64,000 nucleotides of DNA from Pseudomonas frederiksbergensis. GTDB lineage: Bacteria; Pseudomonadota; Gammaproteobacteria; Pseudomonadales; Pseudomonadaceae. The notes beneath the pieces are model-generated. The model saw nothing but the letters and a program-made list of their open reading frames with translations, was not told the DNA's origin and searched no databases. The stretch spans positions 5,476,001-5,540,000 of the forward strand of contig NZ_CP018319.1 in assembly GCF_001952935.1 (NCBI RefSeq), in the 5' to 3' direction. A program made the position numbers and the translations under genes. Position 1 is the stretch's first letter. Every line of letters starts with the position of its first letter. Of the stretch, positions 1-11,093 are shown one piece after another.

Positions 1-90
1 CGTGGGAATGCAGCCCGGGACGCTCCGCGTTCCTACGATGTGACGCAGAGCGTCACTGGAGGCATTCCCACGCAGAGCGTGGGAACGATC
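1..90. repeat. GATC-bounded palindromic repeat, copy 1 (cut by window edge)
   Basis: Inverted arms read GCGTGGGAATGC on the left and GCATTCCCACGC on the right, with inner arms GACGCTC and GAGCGTC. The right end is GCGTGGGAACGATC, and the element stops four bases before the autotransporter stop codon. Five more copies of the same family lie in this window (21590, 24194, 30297, 41098, 60198). The left end is outside the window. Confidence 0.85.
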
Positions 91-93
91 ATT

Positions 94-1167
94 TCACCAC
101 CGCATCCGCACACCCAGACTCCCAATCAACCCGTTCAAATCATTGTCATCCACATCACTGCTGTAGTCGGCGCTGACGTAAAGACTCACGGCAGGTGTCA
201 CTCTGGCCACCAGGCCCAAACCCACTTCGACGGTCGATGAATAACGGCTGCTGCTGATCTTCTCGACCTGATCGAGGTTCACCGTATTGCCGGTGTACAC
301 CGTGTGCCACAGGTTGGTTCGCACATAGGGTTCGACCCCCAGCCCGTTGATGTCGTAACTACCTTTCAAGCGTGCACCGACCCGCCCGCTCCAGGACGTC
401 AGTTCGCTGGACGAGGCATTGCCAGATCCACCATACGGGGTGTCCAGGGTAATGCGTTGATTGATCAACTGCGCCTGGGGTTCAACGACCCAGTTGTCGC
501 TCAGGCCAATGGGGAAACCACCTTCTACCGACAGCGTCACCGCGCTGCCTTCGGTCGCCAGTCGGGCGCCCTGGTCATTGCGGGTATAGCCGTTGACCCG
601 ACCGCCGCTGGCCGTCAAATCCACGTGCCAGCCCTGGGGGCCGGTCAAACTCCAGTAAGCGCCGAGGCTTTGGCCCTCGAGGCTTAGAGTGTCGTGGCTG
701 GGGTCAGCATGGGCGCGACCGGTCAGCAGCCCGTTGCTGTTGCCTTGTAACTGAGTGGTGCCGCCAACCAGTCCGACCCGCTGGGTATGACCGCTACCGC
801 TTTTCAGAGTCAGGATCGCCGGACCTTTGAATTCGCTACTGCCAGGGCCGGCAAACCCCTGAGCCAGAACATCGGTTTGCGCTTGCCGCGAAGCTTGTCC
901 ATATACCTGATCCCAGGCCGAAGGCGCAGCGTCCTCGATGGTCAGGCGCGAACTTCGTGTATCGGAGGCGGCGCTGAAGCGGCCGGAGTAGGGAGCGGTG
1001 AAAGTGACAGCGGGTAAGGTCATGACCGGAACATCCTGACGGTACCAAGGCGTGGCTTCGTCCGCTGCCGGCCCTGCCTGCACTTCCATGGACGAGCACA
1101 GAAGGAGTGAGCTCGATACAGTGCAAAAAGTAACTTTGATCTCTTGTTGGGTGAATGAAGTTTTCAT
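94..1167 (-). CDS. Autotransporter-type beta-barrel domain protein
   Basis: A 357-residue protein with a hydrophobic stretch at about residues 13-25 followed by VQAGP, which reads as a signal peptide. There is a short linker and then, from about residue 100, the alternating pattern of an outer-membrane autotransporter barrel (GSGHTQRVGLVGG, GSAVTLSVEGGFPIG, SWSGRVGARLKGSY, STVEVGLGLVARV). It ends in an aromatic residue (RMRW), as barrels recognised by the Bam machinery do. Full pertactin-like autotransporters carry a long passenger before the barrel. Here there is almost none, so this is a barrel with at most about 70 residues in front. It may be a passenger-less or shortened autotransporter. 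The start has only a weak ribosome site. Function beyond an outer-membrane location is unknown. Confidence 0.75.
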   Translation of the reverse strand: MKTSFTQQEIKVTFCTVSSSLLLCSSMEVQAGPAADEATPWYRQDVPVMTLPAVTFTAPYSGRFSAASDTRSSRLTIEDAAPSAWDQVYGQASRQAQTDVLAQGFAGPGSSEFKGPAILTLKSGSGHTQRVGLVGGTTQLQGNSNGLLTGRAHADPSHDTLSLEGQSLGAYWSLTGPQGWHVDLTASGGRVNGYTRNDQGARLATEGSAVTLSVEGGFPIGLSDNWVVEPQAQLINQRITLDTPYGGSGNASSSELTSWSGRVGARLKGSYDINGLGVEPYVRTNLWHTVYTGNTVNLDQVEKISSSRYSSTVEVGLGLVARVTPAVSLYVSADYSSDVDDNDLNGLIGSLGVRMRW

Positions 1168-1562
1168 GGAGGTCTACCTTGCAATCGCATGCGGTATCTC
1201 GCTCTGGCGTCTCTCCTACCCCGAATGAGGGGCGACCGAATGTAATGGGGCAAGCCTCTGGCCGCCCGTTTTTGCGGGTGTCTGGAGGCTTGCCCCTGGT
1301 GTATTTCCGGGGGTAGTAACGTGTAGCTAAGAAGACCCTTGATACTGCGTCAAGAAAATGGCCGATAAGTGGTACGTGTATTTTAGGGTTTGCAAGTGAC
1401 TGATTTTCGCCGCACATCTAAGCTCTTGTTTGTTCGAAAAATCGTCAAGAAACCTGCGTTCCAGAGCGTTTTTTGATAGTGGGCTACCGGTCTACCAACT
1501 CACCCTGACACCGATATTTGCAGACAATGCGCGCTGCTGATTACTGTCGATATTGGGGCGTT
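1168..1562. other. Intergenic stretch, 5' side of the barrel gene
   Basis: About 395 bases without a supported gene. It is the leader of the minus-strand barrel gene and the 3' flank of the minus-strand hydrolase gene. It contains the long hairpin at 1247-1296 and a short CCCC/GGGG stem near 1218. Nothing else is recognisable. Confidence 0.6.
1247..1296. repeat. Long imperfect hairpin in the barrel-gene leader
   Basis: GGGGCAAGCCTC at 1247 pairs with GAGGCTTGCCCC at 1285-1296. An inner CCCG/CGGG pair surrounds a TTTTTG loop. The stem is about 22 bases long with a central mismatch block. It lies about 80 bases upstream of the barrel gene start on the minus strand. There is no T-tract on either side, so it is not a typical intrinsic terminator. 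Confidence 0.6.
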
Positions 1563-2363
1563 TCAAAGATGCACTTCAACCGCCAACGGCAAGTGATCCG
1601 ACAAATGCGTCCAGGGCTTGTGCCCCAGTATTCGCGGCTCATGACTGCTGGCATTGCGCAGATAGATCCGATCCAGGCGCAGCAGCGGAAAGCGTGCCGG
1701 ATAGGTTTTTGCCGGGCGGCCGTGGTGGCGCTCGAAGGCTTCATGCAGATAGTCACGCCGGGCGAGGGCGGTGTTGCCTTGCAACTGCCAGTCGTTGAAG
1801 TCGCCGGCGATAATCACCGGCGCATCGTCGGGTAACGATTCGAGCAGTTGGCAGAGTAGTTGGAGCTGCAGTTGGCGATGGCTTTCCAACAGACTCAAAT
1901 GCACGCAGATCGCATGCACTTCTTTGTGACCCGGCACATCCAGTACGCAATGCAGCAAGCCGCGGCGTTCGGGGCCGGTGATCGAGACGTCTAGGTTGCG
2001 GTGTTCACGGATCGGGTATTTCGATAACAGGGCATTGCCGTGGTGACCGTTGGGGTAGACCGCGTTACGACCGTAGGCGAAGTCGCTCCACATGCTGTCG
2101 GCCAGGAACTCGTACTGTGAGGTCTGTGGCCAATCGTTGTAGCGAGTGGAATGGCGGTCGTGTTCACCGACGACTTCCTGCAGGAACACCAGGTCCGCCG
2201 AGGTACTGCGTACCGCTTCACGCAATTCCGGAAGAATGAAACGTCGGTTGAGTGCGGTAAAACCCTTGTGGGTGTTGACCGTCAGCACTCTCAGTCGATG
2301 AATCGCCGGGGGCGTATTCAATGGAGATGACTCGACGGCCTGCCACTTGGAATCACTGGTCAC
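1563..2363 (-). CDS. Endonuclease/exonuclease/phosphatase-family hydrolase
   Basis: About 266 residues covering the whole EEP (DNase I-like) fold. Family landmarks are in order: TVNTHKG near the N terminus, LQEVVGEHD (metal-binding Glu), NGHHGNALLSK, GDFNDWQ (catalytic Asp and Asn), LDRIYL and SDHLPL (catalytic Asp-His). The family includes nucleases, sphingomyelinase-like and phosphoinositide phosphatases, so the substrate cannot be told. No signal peptide is seen. GTG at 2363 is preferred because GAGGA lies six bases upstream; another GTG at 2369 touches the ribosome site. In many Pseudomonas genomes such a gene sits near a cardiolipin-synthase-like gene, but none is adjacent here. Confidence 0.85.
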   Translation of the reverse strand: MTSDSKWQAVESSPLNTPPAIHRLRVLTVNTHKGFTALNRRFILPELREAVRSTSADLVFLQEVVGEHDRHSTRYNDWPQTSQYEFLADSMWSDFAYGRNAVYPNGHHGNALLSKYPIREHRNLDVSITGPERRGLLHCVLDVPGHKEVHAICVHLSLLESHRQLQLQLLCQLLESLPDDAPVIIAGDFNDWQLQGNTALARRDYLHEAFERHHGRPAKTYPARFPLLRLDRIYLRNASSHEPRILGHKPWTHLSDHLPLAVEVHL

Positions 2364-2457
2364 GTTCACTCCTCTGAATCAGGACGGGTTATGCATGCGA
2401 CTGATACAGCGGCAGGCAGTTCAGAGTGATTCGTCGCAAGCAGCCTTCACACCAAAA

Positions 2458-2638
2458 TGTAGCAGCTGCCGAGCTTGCGACTGTGGCGAGGGGATTTAGC
2501 GAAACGTCGCACCGCCCCGTTCGGCGGCGAAGCCGTCGTAAGCCATTCGACGCGGTGTGGCTGGAAAAAAAGGGGCCGCTTCGCAGCCCAACGGGGATAA
2601 ATCCCCTCGCCACAGTCGCAGGCTCGACAGCTGTTACA
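2458..2638. repeat. GTGGCGAGGGG-type palindromic repeat, copy 1, inside outer arms
   Basis: Inner arms TGTGGCGAGGGGATT at 2482 and AATCCCCTCGCCACA ending at 2614 enclose a smaller GGGGCCGCTTCGCAGCCC hairpin. Outside these, TGTAGCAGCTGCCGAGC at 2458 pairs imperfectly with GCTCGACAGCTGTTACA ending at 2638, giving a nested element that fills the gap between two minus-strand genes. Copies of the inner part recur at 19050 and 28219. Confidence 0.8.
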
Positions 2639-2657
2639 GGCTGCTGCCAGCGCTGCG

Positions 2658-3416
2658 TCAGACGAAGACAATTTCGTAGGGCAACCGTATCCGTTCCAGA
2701 AGCACCGGGGGCAGCAGCGGGGCGAGGCCGATGGCCGGCTCGCCGTCGAGTTGGCTGGCATAGGCGTGGGTAGCGTGGCTTTTGCGCGCGACGGTCCAGG
2801 TGTCCAGGCGAACCTTGCGCGCACGATGCCAGGGAATAAGCCCTCGATCACGCGTTGGCCAGTGCCAGGCCCAGACCGGCACTTCGTTGAGCGTCGCCCC
2901 GACCATGGCCGCGGCCTTGACGCTGGCCCGGCCGACGGCGTCATGGTCGACAATGCCATCCTCGCACCAGGTGCTGAACACCACATCCCCGGGGCGTAAA
3001 TAACGGGCAATGAACTGAGTCAACTGAAACTCCCGTTCAGCCAGGGCACTGTCGGTGAAACCACCACGAATCCATTTGAGGCTGTGCATCGGTAATCCGA
3101 GCCGGCGCAAGGCTTCGAGGCTTTCCTGGGGGCGAAACACGCTCAAGCGCTTCTCCGACCATTGTTGCGAGCCCGGATGGCTGGCGCTGCCGTCGGTAAT
3201 CGAGATCAATTGCAGGGGATGACCCAAGGCGCTGAGCAGCTGCAGCAGGCCGCCGCAGGTCACGACTTCATCGCCAGGGTGTGGGGCAATCACTACAGCG
3301 CGTGCGCCGGCGGGGACCAGGGTCTGAGTGCTGATGACAGGAATGTTGTCCAGCTGCGGGGCGCTGTTCCAGATTTGTACGGGGAGCCTGCTTTCACTGA
3401 TGGAGACCGGTTTCAT
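2658..3416 (-). CDS. PIG-L (LmbE-like) deacetylase homologue
   Basis: A 252-residue protein of the PIG-L N-acetylglucosaminyl deacetylase family, zinc hydrolases that remove acetyl groups from amino sugars and related compounds. The family motif is at residues 44-50 and reads APHPGDE instead of the usual A/PHPDDE. The zinc ligands His46 and Asp49 are present, but the preceding Asp, which serves as general base in MshB, is Gly48. A second landmark, DGIVDHDAVGR near residue 150, supplies the third zinc-ligand histidine. It lies between a repeat and the glycogen block on the same strand, with 202 bases to glgX, so co-transcription is uncertain. The substrate is unknown. Confidence 0.8.
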   Translation of the reverse strand: MKPVSISESRLPVQIWNSAPQLDNIPVISTQTLVPAGARAVVIAPHPGDEVVTCGGLLQLLSALGHPLQLISITDGSASHPGSQQWSEKRLSVFRPQESLEALRRLGLPMHSLKWIRGGFTDSALAEREFQLTQFIARYLRPGDVVFSTWCEDGIVDHDAVGRASVKAAAMVGATLNEVPVWAWHWPTRDRGLIPWHRARKVRLDTWTVARKSHATHAYASQLDGEPAIGLAPLLPPVLLERIRLPYEIVFV

Positions 3417-3618
3417 GGCTACGTCCTTGTTCTCGTTGATAGCAATGTGCGGCGCTCCAAACCCTGGATTGCCGCGAACAGAGTATTGCTCATGTCACGC
3501 TATTCGTCGCCCCGATGTTCAATCCGGTGCGGTTTTATTAGCCCGGCTGCGCCCCGATCCCGGCCAATGGATCGCTGTGGGGGGGGGCGAATAGGGCCGG
3601 AAACCTTGAAGGTTTATT

Positions 3619-5778
<2,160 letters not shown>

Positions 5779-5892
5779 AGGTGCTCCTGCAAAGGGGGGA
5801 CGGTTCTTGGCTCTGGTTTTTTTTGAGGGCGAGCGAGCCCTCGGTGGCGAGAAGGCTCGCCACGAGGTCAATCAGGACAAAGGTGAGAGGCG

Positions 5893-6210
5893 TCAGACCG
5901 CGGGCGGTTTACGCGCTGCTCGTGGCTTTTTCTCGCTGGCTTTTTCGCCCGGCGGGATGACCTTGGAGGCAGCGGCGGGCTTGGCTTTGGTTTTTGGCTC
6001 CGCCGCCTTGCCATTGGCTTTGCTGGCAGGAGCCTTGGTGCCGGCGGTTTTGCTGGCAGCGGCTTTTGGTGATTTGCTCGGTGCCAGCGCTTCGGCTTCA
6101 GCCAGTTTGCGGGCCATCTCCCAGTGGCGAGCGTCCTGGCCCTCGGGTTTTCCTTCCGATTCCCAGATCTGATAGGCGAATTCGCGGATGCGTTTATCGT
6201 TGATGCTCAT
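5893..6210 (-). CDS. DUF2934 protein with lysine/alanine-rich tail
   Basis: A 105-residue protein. The first 45 residues carry the DUF2934 pattern (IREFAYQIWESEGKPEGQD then HWEMARKL), a small helical domain of unknown function common in proteobacteria. From about residue 46 it becomes a low-complexity Lys/Ala/Pro tail (KAAASKTAGTKAPASKANGK and similar), reminiscent of histone-H1-like tails, with a strong positive charge. It sits between treY and glgX, as in other Pseudomonas glycogen loci, where an uncharacterised small gene is found at the same place. The 21-base spacing from treY suggests co-transcription. A regulatory or glycogen- or nucleic-acid-binding role is possible but unproven. Confidence 0.85.
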   Translation of the reverse strand: MSINDKRIREFAYQIWESEGKPEGQDARHWEMARKLAEAEALAPSKSPKAAASKTAGTKAPASKANGKAAEPKTKAKPAAASKVIPPGEKASEKKPRAARKPPAV

Positions 6211-6231
6211 CGCAATGCTCCTGAACTGAAC

Positions 6232-9018
6232 TCAAGTTTGGGTAGTTTGGATAAAAAGATTGACCGGGAAATCTCCCAGCGCGTCGCTGATGTTCAGCTC
6301 CTGTTGGTGTGTGACTGTTGTGCTTGAAAAAAGTCCCTTCAAATTTTCATCAGGGGTGGTGAACGGTAATTTGACCCGTGTATCGCCCCACAGCGGCGCG
6401 CCAATCCGGGGTTCGGCACTGTTTTTCAGCAGTTCGGCGCAGCGTATAGGCACGATCACGATGGCGCGTTTTCCTTCCAGCGAGCGAGCAAATGCGAGCA
6501 CCCGGTGAGCCTGGCTGCCGACGACTTCAAGGGCTTGATACGTCCCTCGCCGAAACAGCTCGGTGTGCTCGAGCCGCAGGTTCAACACGTGAGCGATCAG
6601 CGCTTGCTTAATGCGCCCGTCCCGCCATTCAGCCAACAGCTCGGGCAGTGCCAATGGCTTCTGCATCGCCTGTTGACGGCTGGCGTAATCCACCGGCCGA
6701 CGGTTGTCCGGATCGACCAGCGAGAAGTCCCAGTACTCGTTGCCCTGATAAAGATCCGGCACCCCCGGCACCGTCATGCGCAGCAAGGTTTGCGCCAATC
6801 CATTGAGTGCGCCGGGGACGGCGATGCTCATGGCGGCCTTGCCGAGGGCCGCGCGTAACGGTTCACCTTCGGGACTCAGCAGCAGACGTTGCAGGAATCG
6901 GTGAACCGCTTGTTCGTAAGCCTCGTTCGGCGCGCTCCAGCTGCTTTGCAACTTGGCTTCGCGTAAAGCTTTCTGTTGCCACTGCCACAACCGTTGAGTG
7001 TAGTTCTCCAGCGCTGCTTGATCGTCACTGCGCAAATCGAGCGGCCAGCTGCCAAGGATCGCTTGATAGAGGATTAACTCATCTCCCGCAGTCGGCATCT
7101 GGTCGTCGTCGCGCAGGGGGCGGGCGAGGGCCTGCCAGAGCGGGACTTGCTCGGCGTACCAGGCGCTGCGCTCGCTCAGCACCGCCAGGCGCGCGCGGGT
7201 GTCTTCGCCGCGTTTGTGGTCGTGGGTGGCGGTGGCCAGCAAATTATCGGGGAACTCGTCGAAACGGTTGACGCAAGCCGCATGGAAATCGGCCACCGGG
7301 GCGCTGAACTGTTCGGTGCTGAAGCCCACATCATTGCGTGACAACAATGTCGCCGAGCGATAGAACGCGGTGTCCTCCACAGCCTTCGCTGCCGCCGGCG
7401 ACGTCAGTTGCTGAAAACGCACACAGGCATGCTTGAGCATCTTGCGCGGCCGGCCCAACGGGCGTTTGCGCCATGATTCCCCCCCCAGCCAACGGGCCAG
7501 GCAATCGAGCACCGGCCAGTCGGCTTCGCTGAGGGCATGCCTGGCACCGGTCATGGCTTGCTGGAAAAACACATCGTCTTCAGCCGAACGCCCGCGGGGG
7601 CTGATGTAGGTGCGGTACACCGGGAAATGCACGATCAGTTCCTGCAACGCCCGACGAATCGCGCCCAGGGTCAGGTCGCGGGTCATCAGGTCATCCCGGG
7701 CCACTTGCAATAGGGCCTGTGCGACGCTTTCGAAGTCTCCGGCGAGGGAGCCGTTGAGGATCTGCTGGCGGGCCAGTTGTGCTTCCTGACGGAAATCAGC
7801 GGGCCGTTCGCTGTAGCGATTCCACAGTTCGGCCAACGTGTCGGCGCCTTCCGGAGCATGTTGCAGCAGCGACAGCTGATTCATGAACTCGTAACCCGTG
7901 GTGCCATCCACCGACCAGTCACGGTGCAGGGTTTCACCTTCGCCGAGGATCTTCTCGACGTAGATCGGCAGGTGCCGATCTGGCGACAGGCTGTCGACTC
8001 GCCGCCGCAGTTTGCGGCAGTAGCCGCGTGGGTCGGCGAGCCCGTCGATGTGGTCGATGCGCAGACCGTCAACCAGGCCTTCGGCCACCAGCTCGAAGAT
8101 TTTGGCGTGGGTGGCTTCGAACACGGCGGGACGTTCGACCCGCAGGCCGCCCAGTTCGTTGACATCGAAAAAACGCCGCCAGTTGATGTCATCGGCCGCC
8201 GTACGCCAACTGGCCAGGCGATAACTTTGGCGTTCCAGCAACTGGTGCAGGCGTTGGAAACCTTCGGCCGTGAGCGAGTCGTAAGCGCTGAGGTTTTGCT
8301 GGATGGCCTGCAGAATCGCCGGATCGCTGGCCAGTTCACGCAACTCTGTTTTCAGCGGCATCGCCAGACTGTGGGCGTCAGTCTGGTAGCTCAAGGCGCT
8401 GAAACGGTCTGCCAGCGACTTGAGCGATTCGGCGCTCAGCGGGTCATCGGTCCTGAGCAGTTCGCCGTAGTTCGTCGGGCAGATCGGGAAGTGATGCTCG
8501 TAGTGCTCGACATAAAACATGCCCTTTTGCGCATTGAAGCGCAGGGGTAGGGTGCCGTCCTGCAAGGCGATGCCGTAGTCGCTGCCGAGGAAGGGCAGCA
8601 GCAACTGGCCTTCCATCAATGGGTCGGGGGAATGCCACTGGATATCGAAGAACTCACCGTAAGGACTCAGGCGCCCCCATTCCAGCAAATCCTGCCACCA
8701 GGGGTTATCGCCACCGCCGACGGCCATGTGATTGGAGACGACGTCGAGGATCAGCCCCATGTTCTGCTCGCGCAATGCGCTGACTAAACGCCGCAGCGCC
8801 GCTTCGCCGCCCAGCTCGGGGTTGACCGTGGTCGGGTCGACGACGTCGTAGCCATGCATGGAACCGGCGCGAGCACTCAGCAGCGGTGACGCATAGACGT
8901 GGCTGATACCGAGGCTGGCAAAGTACGGCACCAGTGGCACCGCATCGTCCAGCGTGAAGTCTTTATGAAACTGCAGCCGCAGGGTTGCCCGCAGCGGTTG
9001 GATAAGCGTTTTCTTCAT
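6232..9018 (-). CDS. treY: Malto-oligosyltrehalose synthase TreY
   Basis: Converts the reducing-end alpha-1,4 linkage of a maltodextrin into an alpha,alpha-1,1 bond, giving maltooligosyl-trehalose in the cytoplasm. The 928 residues match the family length. GH13 landmarks are visible: LRLQFHKDFTLDDAVPLVPY at the start, ILDVVSNHMA, the nucleophile motif GLRIDHIDGL, and the TreY-typical ATHDHKRGEDTRARL with the catalytic Asp. TLLRMTVPGVPDLYQGNEYW closes the barrel. The start overlaps the malQ stop by four bases (ATGA), showing translational coupling in the order treZ-malQ-treY. Together with TreZ it forms the OtsAB-independent trehalose route. Confidence 0.96.
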   Translation of the reverse strand: MKKTLIQPLRATLRLQFHKDFTLDDAVPLVPYFASLGISHVYASPLLSARAGSMHGYDVVDPTTVNPELGGEAALRRLVSALREQNMGLILDVVSNHMAVGGGDNPWWQDLLEWGRLSPYGEFFDIQWHSPDPLMEGQLLLPFLGSDYGIALQDGTLPLRFNAQKGMFYVEHYEHHFPICPTNYGELLRTDDPLSAESLKSLADRFSALSYQTDAHSLAMPLKTELRELASDPAILQAIQQNLSAYDSLTAEGFQRLHQLLERQSYRLASWRTAADDINWRRFFDVNELGGLRVERPAVFEATHAKIFELVAEGLVDGLRIDHIDGLADPRGYCRKLRRRVDSLSPDRHLPIYVEKILGEGETLHRDWSVDGTTGYEFMNQLSLLQHAPEGADTLAELWNRYSERPADFRQEAQLARQQILNGSLAGDFESVAQALLQVARDDLMTRDLTLGAIRRALQELIVHFPVYRTYISPRGRSAEDDVFFQQAMTGARHALSEADWPVLDCLARWLGGESWRKRPLGRPRKMLKHACVRFQQLTSPAAAKAVEDTAFYRSATLLSRNDVGFSTEQFSAPVADFHAACVNRFDEFPDNLLATATHDHKRGEDTRARLAVLSERSAWYAEQVPLWQALARPLRDDDQMPTAGDELILYQAILGSWPLDLRSDDQAALENYTQRLWQWQQKALREAKLQSSWSAPNEAYEQAVHRFLQRLLLSPEGEPLRAALGKAAMSIAVPGALNGLAQTLLRMTVPGVPDLYQGNEYWDFSLVDPDNRRPVDYASRQQAMQKPLALPELLAEWRDGRIKQALIAHVLNLRLEHTELFRRGTYQALEVVGSQAHRVLAFARSLEGKRAIVIVPIRCAELLKNSAEPRIGAPLWGDTRVKLPFTTPDENLKGLFSSTTVTHQQELNISDALGDFPVNLFIQTTQT

Positions 9019-11093
9019 TGGTCACGCTCGGCCGCCTGAAGCCGCGCACAGGCGAGCAGTTCCAGGCGCCGGGCGGCGTCCGGGTTATCGAGCAAGGCTT
9101 CACTGTCGCCGGGCAAGCGTCGGGACCAGTTGGGATGCGTGTCGATGGTTCCGGGCAAGTTGGCCTGCTGCTCGATGCCCAGGGCATCTTCCAGCGGCAG
9201 CAACACCAGCGGCGCACGGGTATGACCGAGGAAACGTACGGCGGCGTCGAGTACTTGATCGGTTTCATGGGACTCTTCGCGAAAGTTCTGCGGATCCTCG
9301 CTCAACACCCGGCGCAGGCCTTCACGCTCGCGTTCGCGGTGGTGGCGCCATTCGATTTCACCCGAGGCGTCGACCAGGCCCAGTCGGGCGTTCCAGTCGA
9401 TATCGCGGCCATGCCACCAGCCATTGAGCGTGGGCAGGTCATGAGTGCTGGTGGTCGCCAGTGCGTTGTCTGGCCAGTCGAGAATCGGCTTGAAGTGCGC
9501 GTTGTCCTGTTCGAACAGCAGCACGCGCATGCCGAGAATCGAGCGGGCGATAAGCTTTTCTCGCAAACCGTCAGCCACGGTGCCGAGGTCTTCGCCAAGG
9601 ACGATGGCCTGATGGCGATGGGACTCGAGGGTGAGCAAACGCAGCAGGTCGTCCACCGGGTAATAGAGGTAGGCGCCGTCGGCGGGTGATGCGTCATTGG
9701 GGATCACCCACAGCCGTTGCAGGCCCATGACGTGATCGATGCGCAGGCCACCGGCGTGGGCAAAATTGGCGCGGAGCATTTCGATGAAGGCCCGAAAGCC
9801 ATTGCGAACCAGACCTTCGGGCGAGAACGCGGAAATTCCCCAGCCCTGACCGGTACGGTTAAGGATGTCCGGTGGTGCACCCACGGTCAGCGAGGCGAGC
9901 AATTCGTCCTGACGACTCCAGGCCTGACTGCCACCGCCATCGGCACCCACCGCCAGATCGGCGATCAGGCCAATGCTCATGCCGGCGCTGCGGGCGGCGG
10001 TTTGTGCGCGCTCCAGGCAGCGGGTGATCAGCCATTGGCAGAAGGCAAAGAAGCCAATGCGCCCGGCGTTCTCTTCGGCGAATTCGGCCAGGGCCGCGCT
10101 GCGCGGGTTTTGCCATTGCTCGGGCCAATGCCGCCAGTCGAGGCTTTCACCTTTGGCGGCGCGGGCTTCTTGAATGGCTTCAAAGCGGCAGTGGTTTTCC
10201 AGGGCTTCGCCAGCGGCGTGGCGGAAGCTGCTGAAGTCGGCATGCAGCGGGTGTTCGCCCTGGACAAAGCCTTCGTACAACGCCTGCAACAGACGATGTT
10301 TGGCTTCGGCAGCCACCGGCCAATCAATCAACGGCGAGGCTTCAAGGTGCTTGAGTTCTGCCGCCAGGCCGGTTGCATCTATCGCGGCCCGCAATGCTCG
10401 ATCACCCAGGATGGCGCCGGGTGCGGCGTACAGACTGTTGAGAAACAAACGGCTGGAAGGCGAGTACGGGCTGTAGCGCTGGGTATCGCTGCCGAACATC
10501 GCATGCAGCGGACTGATCGCCAGCGCTTCGGCACCGCGTTCGCCGGCCACCCGCGCCAGGTCTTCCAGCGCCTGGGTATCGCCAAAACCGCCATCGCCCG
10601 GACGACGCAGCGAGTACAGCTGCACGCTCAGGCCCCAGGCGCGAGGGATCGGGCTGTCGACGGCATCGCCGACGCTGTAGCAGCGCGCCGGTGCCACGGC
10701 CAGCGTAAATGCCTGTCCGTCGATGCTGACGTGTTGATAACCGACCGGGACCAGGCCGGGCAATACCGCCTCGGCATCCAGTTTCAAATGAAGTCGCGAG
10801 CCATCTTCAAGGTGGATCTCGCACGGTGTATCGGGCTCAAAGTAATGCGCCAGGCTGAGGCCGACACCGAAGTCGGCGGTCAGCAGCGGTGGCAGGTGCC
10901 GGGTCTGTTGCACCTGCTGCAGTTCCTGCAGGCTGGCGTCAATTTCCTGAGCGCTGCCGGCCGGGTGGCCGAGTCCGGTGAGGACGTTGCGTAACACTGA
11001 TGGCGCGACTTTCTGTGGGCGGCCGTTGGCGTCGATCCAGTCGACTGCCAGGCCAGCTCGGCTGGCCAGTATTTCCAATTGCGCATCGCTCAT
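9015..11093 (-). CDS. malQ: 4-alpha-glucanotransferase MalQ
   Basis: Amylomaltase that transfers maltodextrinyl units between short oligosaccharides, rebuilding chains long enough for TreY after GlgX and phosphorylase action. It is 692 residues from the ATG at 11093. Family (GH77) motifs include DLAVGADGGGSQAW, the nucleophile region LRIDHVMGLQRLW, GEDLGTV, and ATTSTHDLPTLNGWW. The start at 11093 overlaps the treZ stop by four bases; the in-frame extension upstream lies inside treZ and is rejected. MalQ placed between treZ and treY is characteristic of the Pseudomonas locus. Confidence 0.95.
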   Translation of the reverse strand: MSDAQLEILASRAGLAVDWIDANGRPQKVAPSVLRNVLTGLGHPAGSAQEIDASLQELQQVQQTRHLPPLLTADFGVGLSLAHYFEPDTPCEIHLEDGSRLHLKLDAEAVLPGLVPVGYQHVSIDGQAFTLAVAPARCYSVGDAVDSPIPRAWGLSVQLYSLRRPGDGGFGDTQALEDLARVAGERGAEALAISPLHAMFGSDTQRYSPYSPSSRLFLNSLYAAPGAILGDRALRAAIDATGLAAELKHLEASPLIDWPVAAEAKHRLLQALYEGFVQGEHPLHADFSSFRHAAGEALENHCRFEAIQEARAAKGESLDWRHWPEQWQNPRSAALAEFAEENAGRIGFFAFCQWLITRCLERAQTAARSAGMSIGLIADLAVGADGGGSQAWSRQDELLASLTVGAPPDILNRTGQGWGISAFSPEGLVRNGFRAFIEMLRANFAHAGGLRIDHVMGLQRLWVIPNDASPADGAYLYYPVDDLLRLLTLESHRHQAIVLGEDLGTVADGLREKLIARSILGMRVLLFEQDNAHFKPILDWPDNALATTSTHDLPTLNGWWHGRDIDWNARLGLVDASGEIEWRHHREREREGLRRVLSEDPQNFREESHETDQVLDAAVRFLGHTRAPLVLLPLEDALGIEQQANLPGTIDTHPNWSRRLPGDSEALLDNPDAARRLELLACARLQAAERDQ

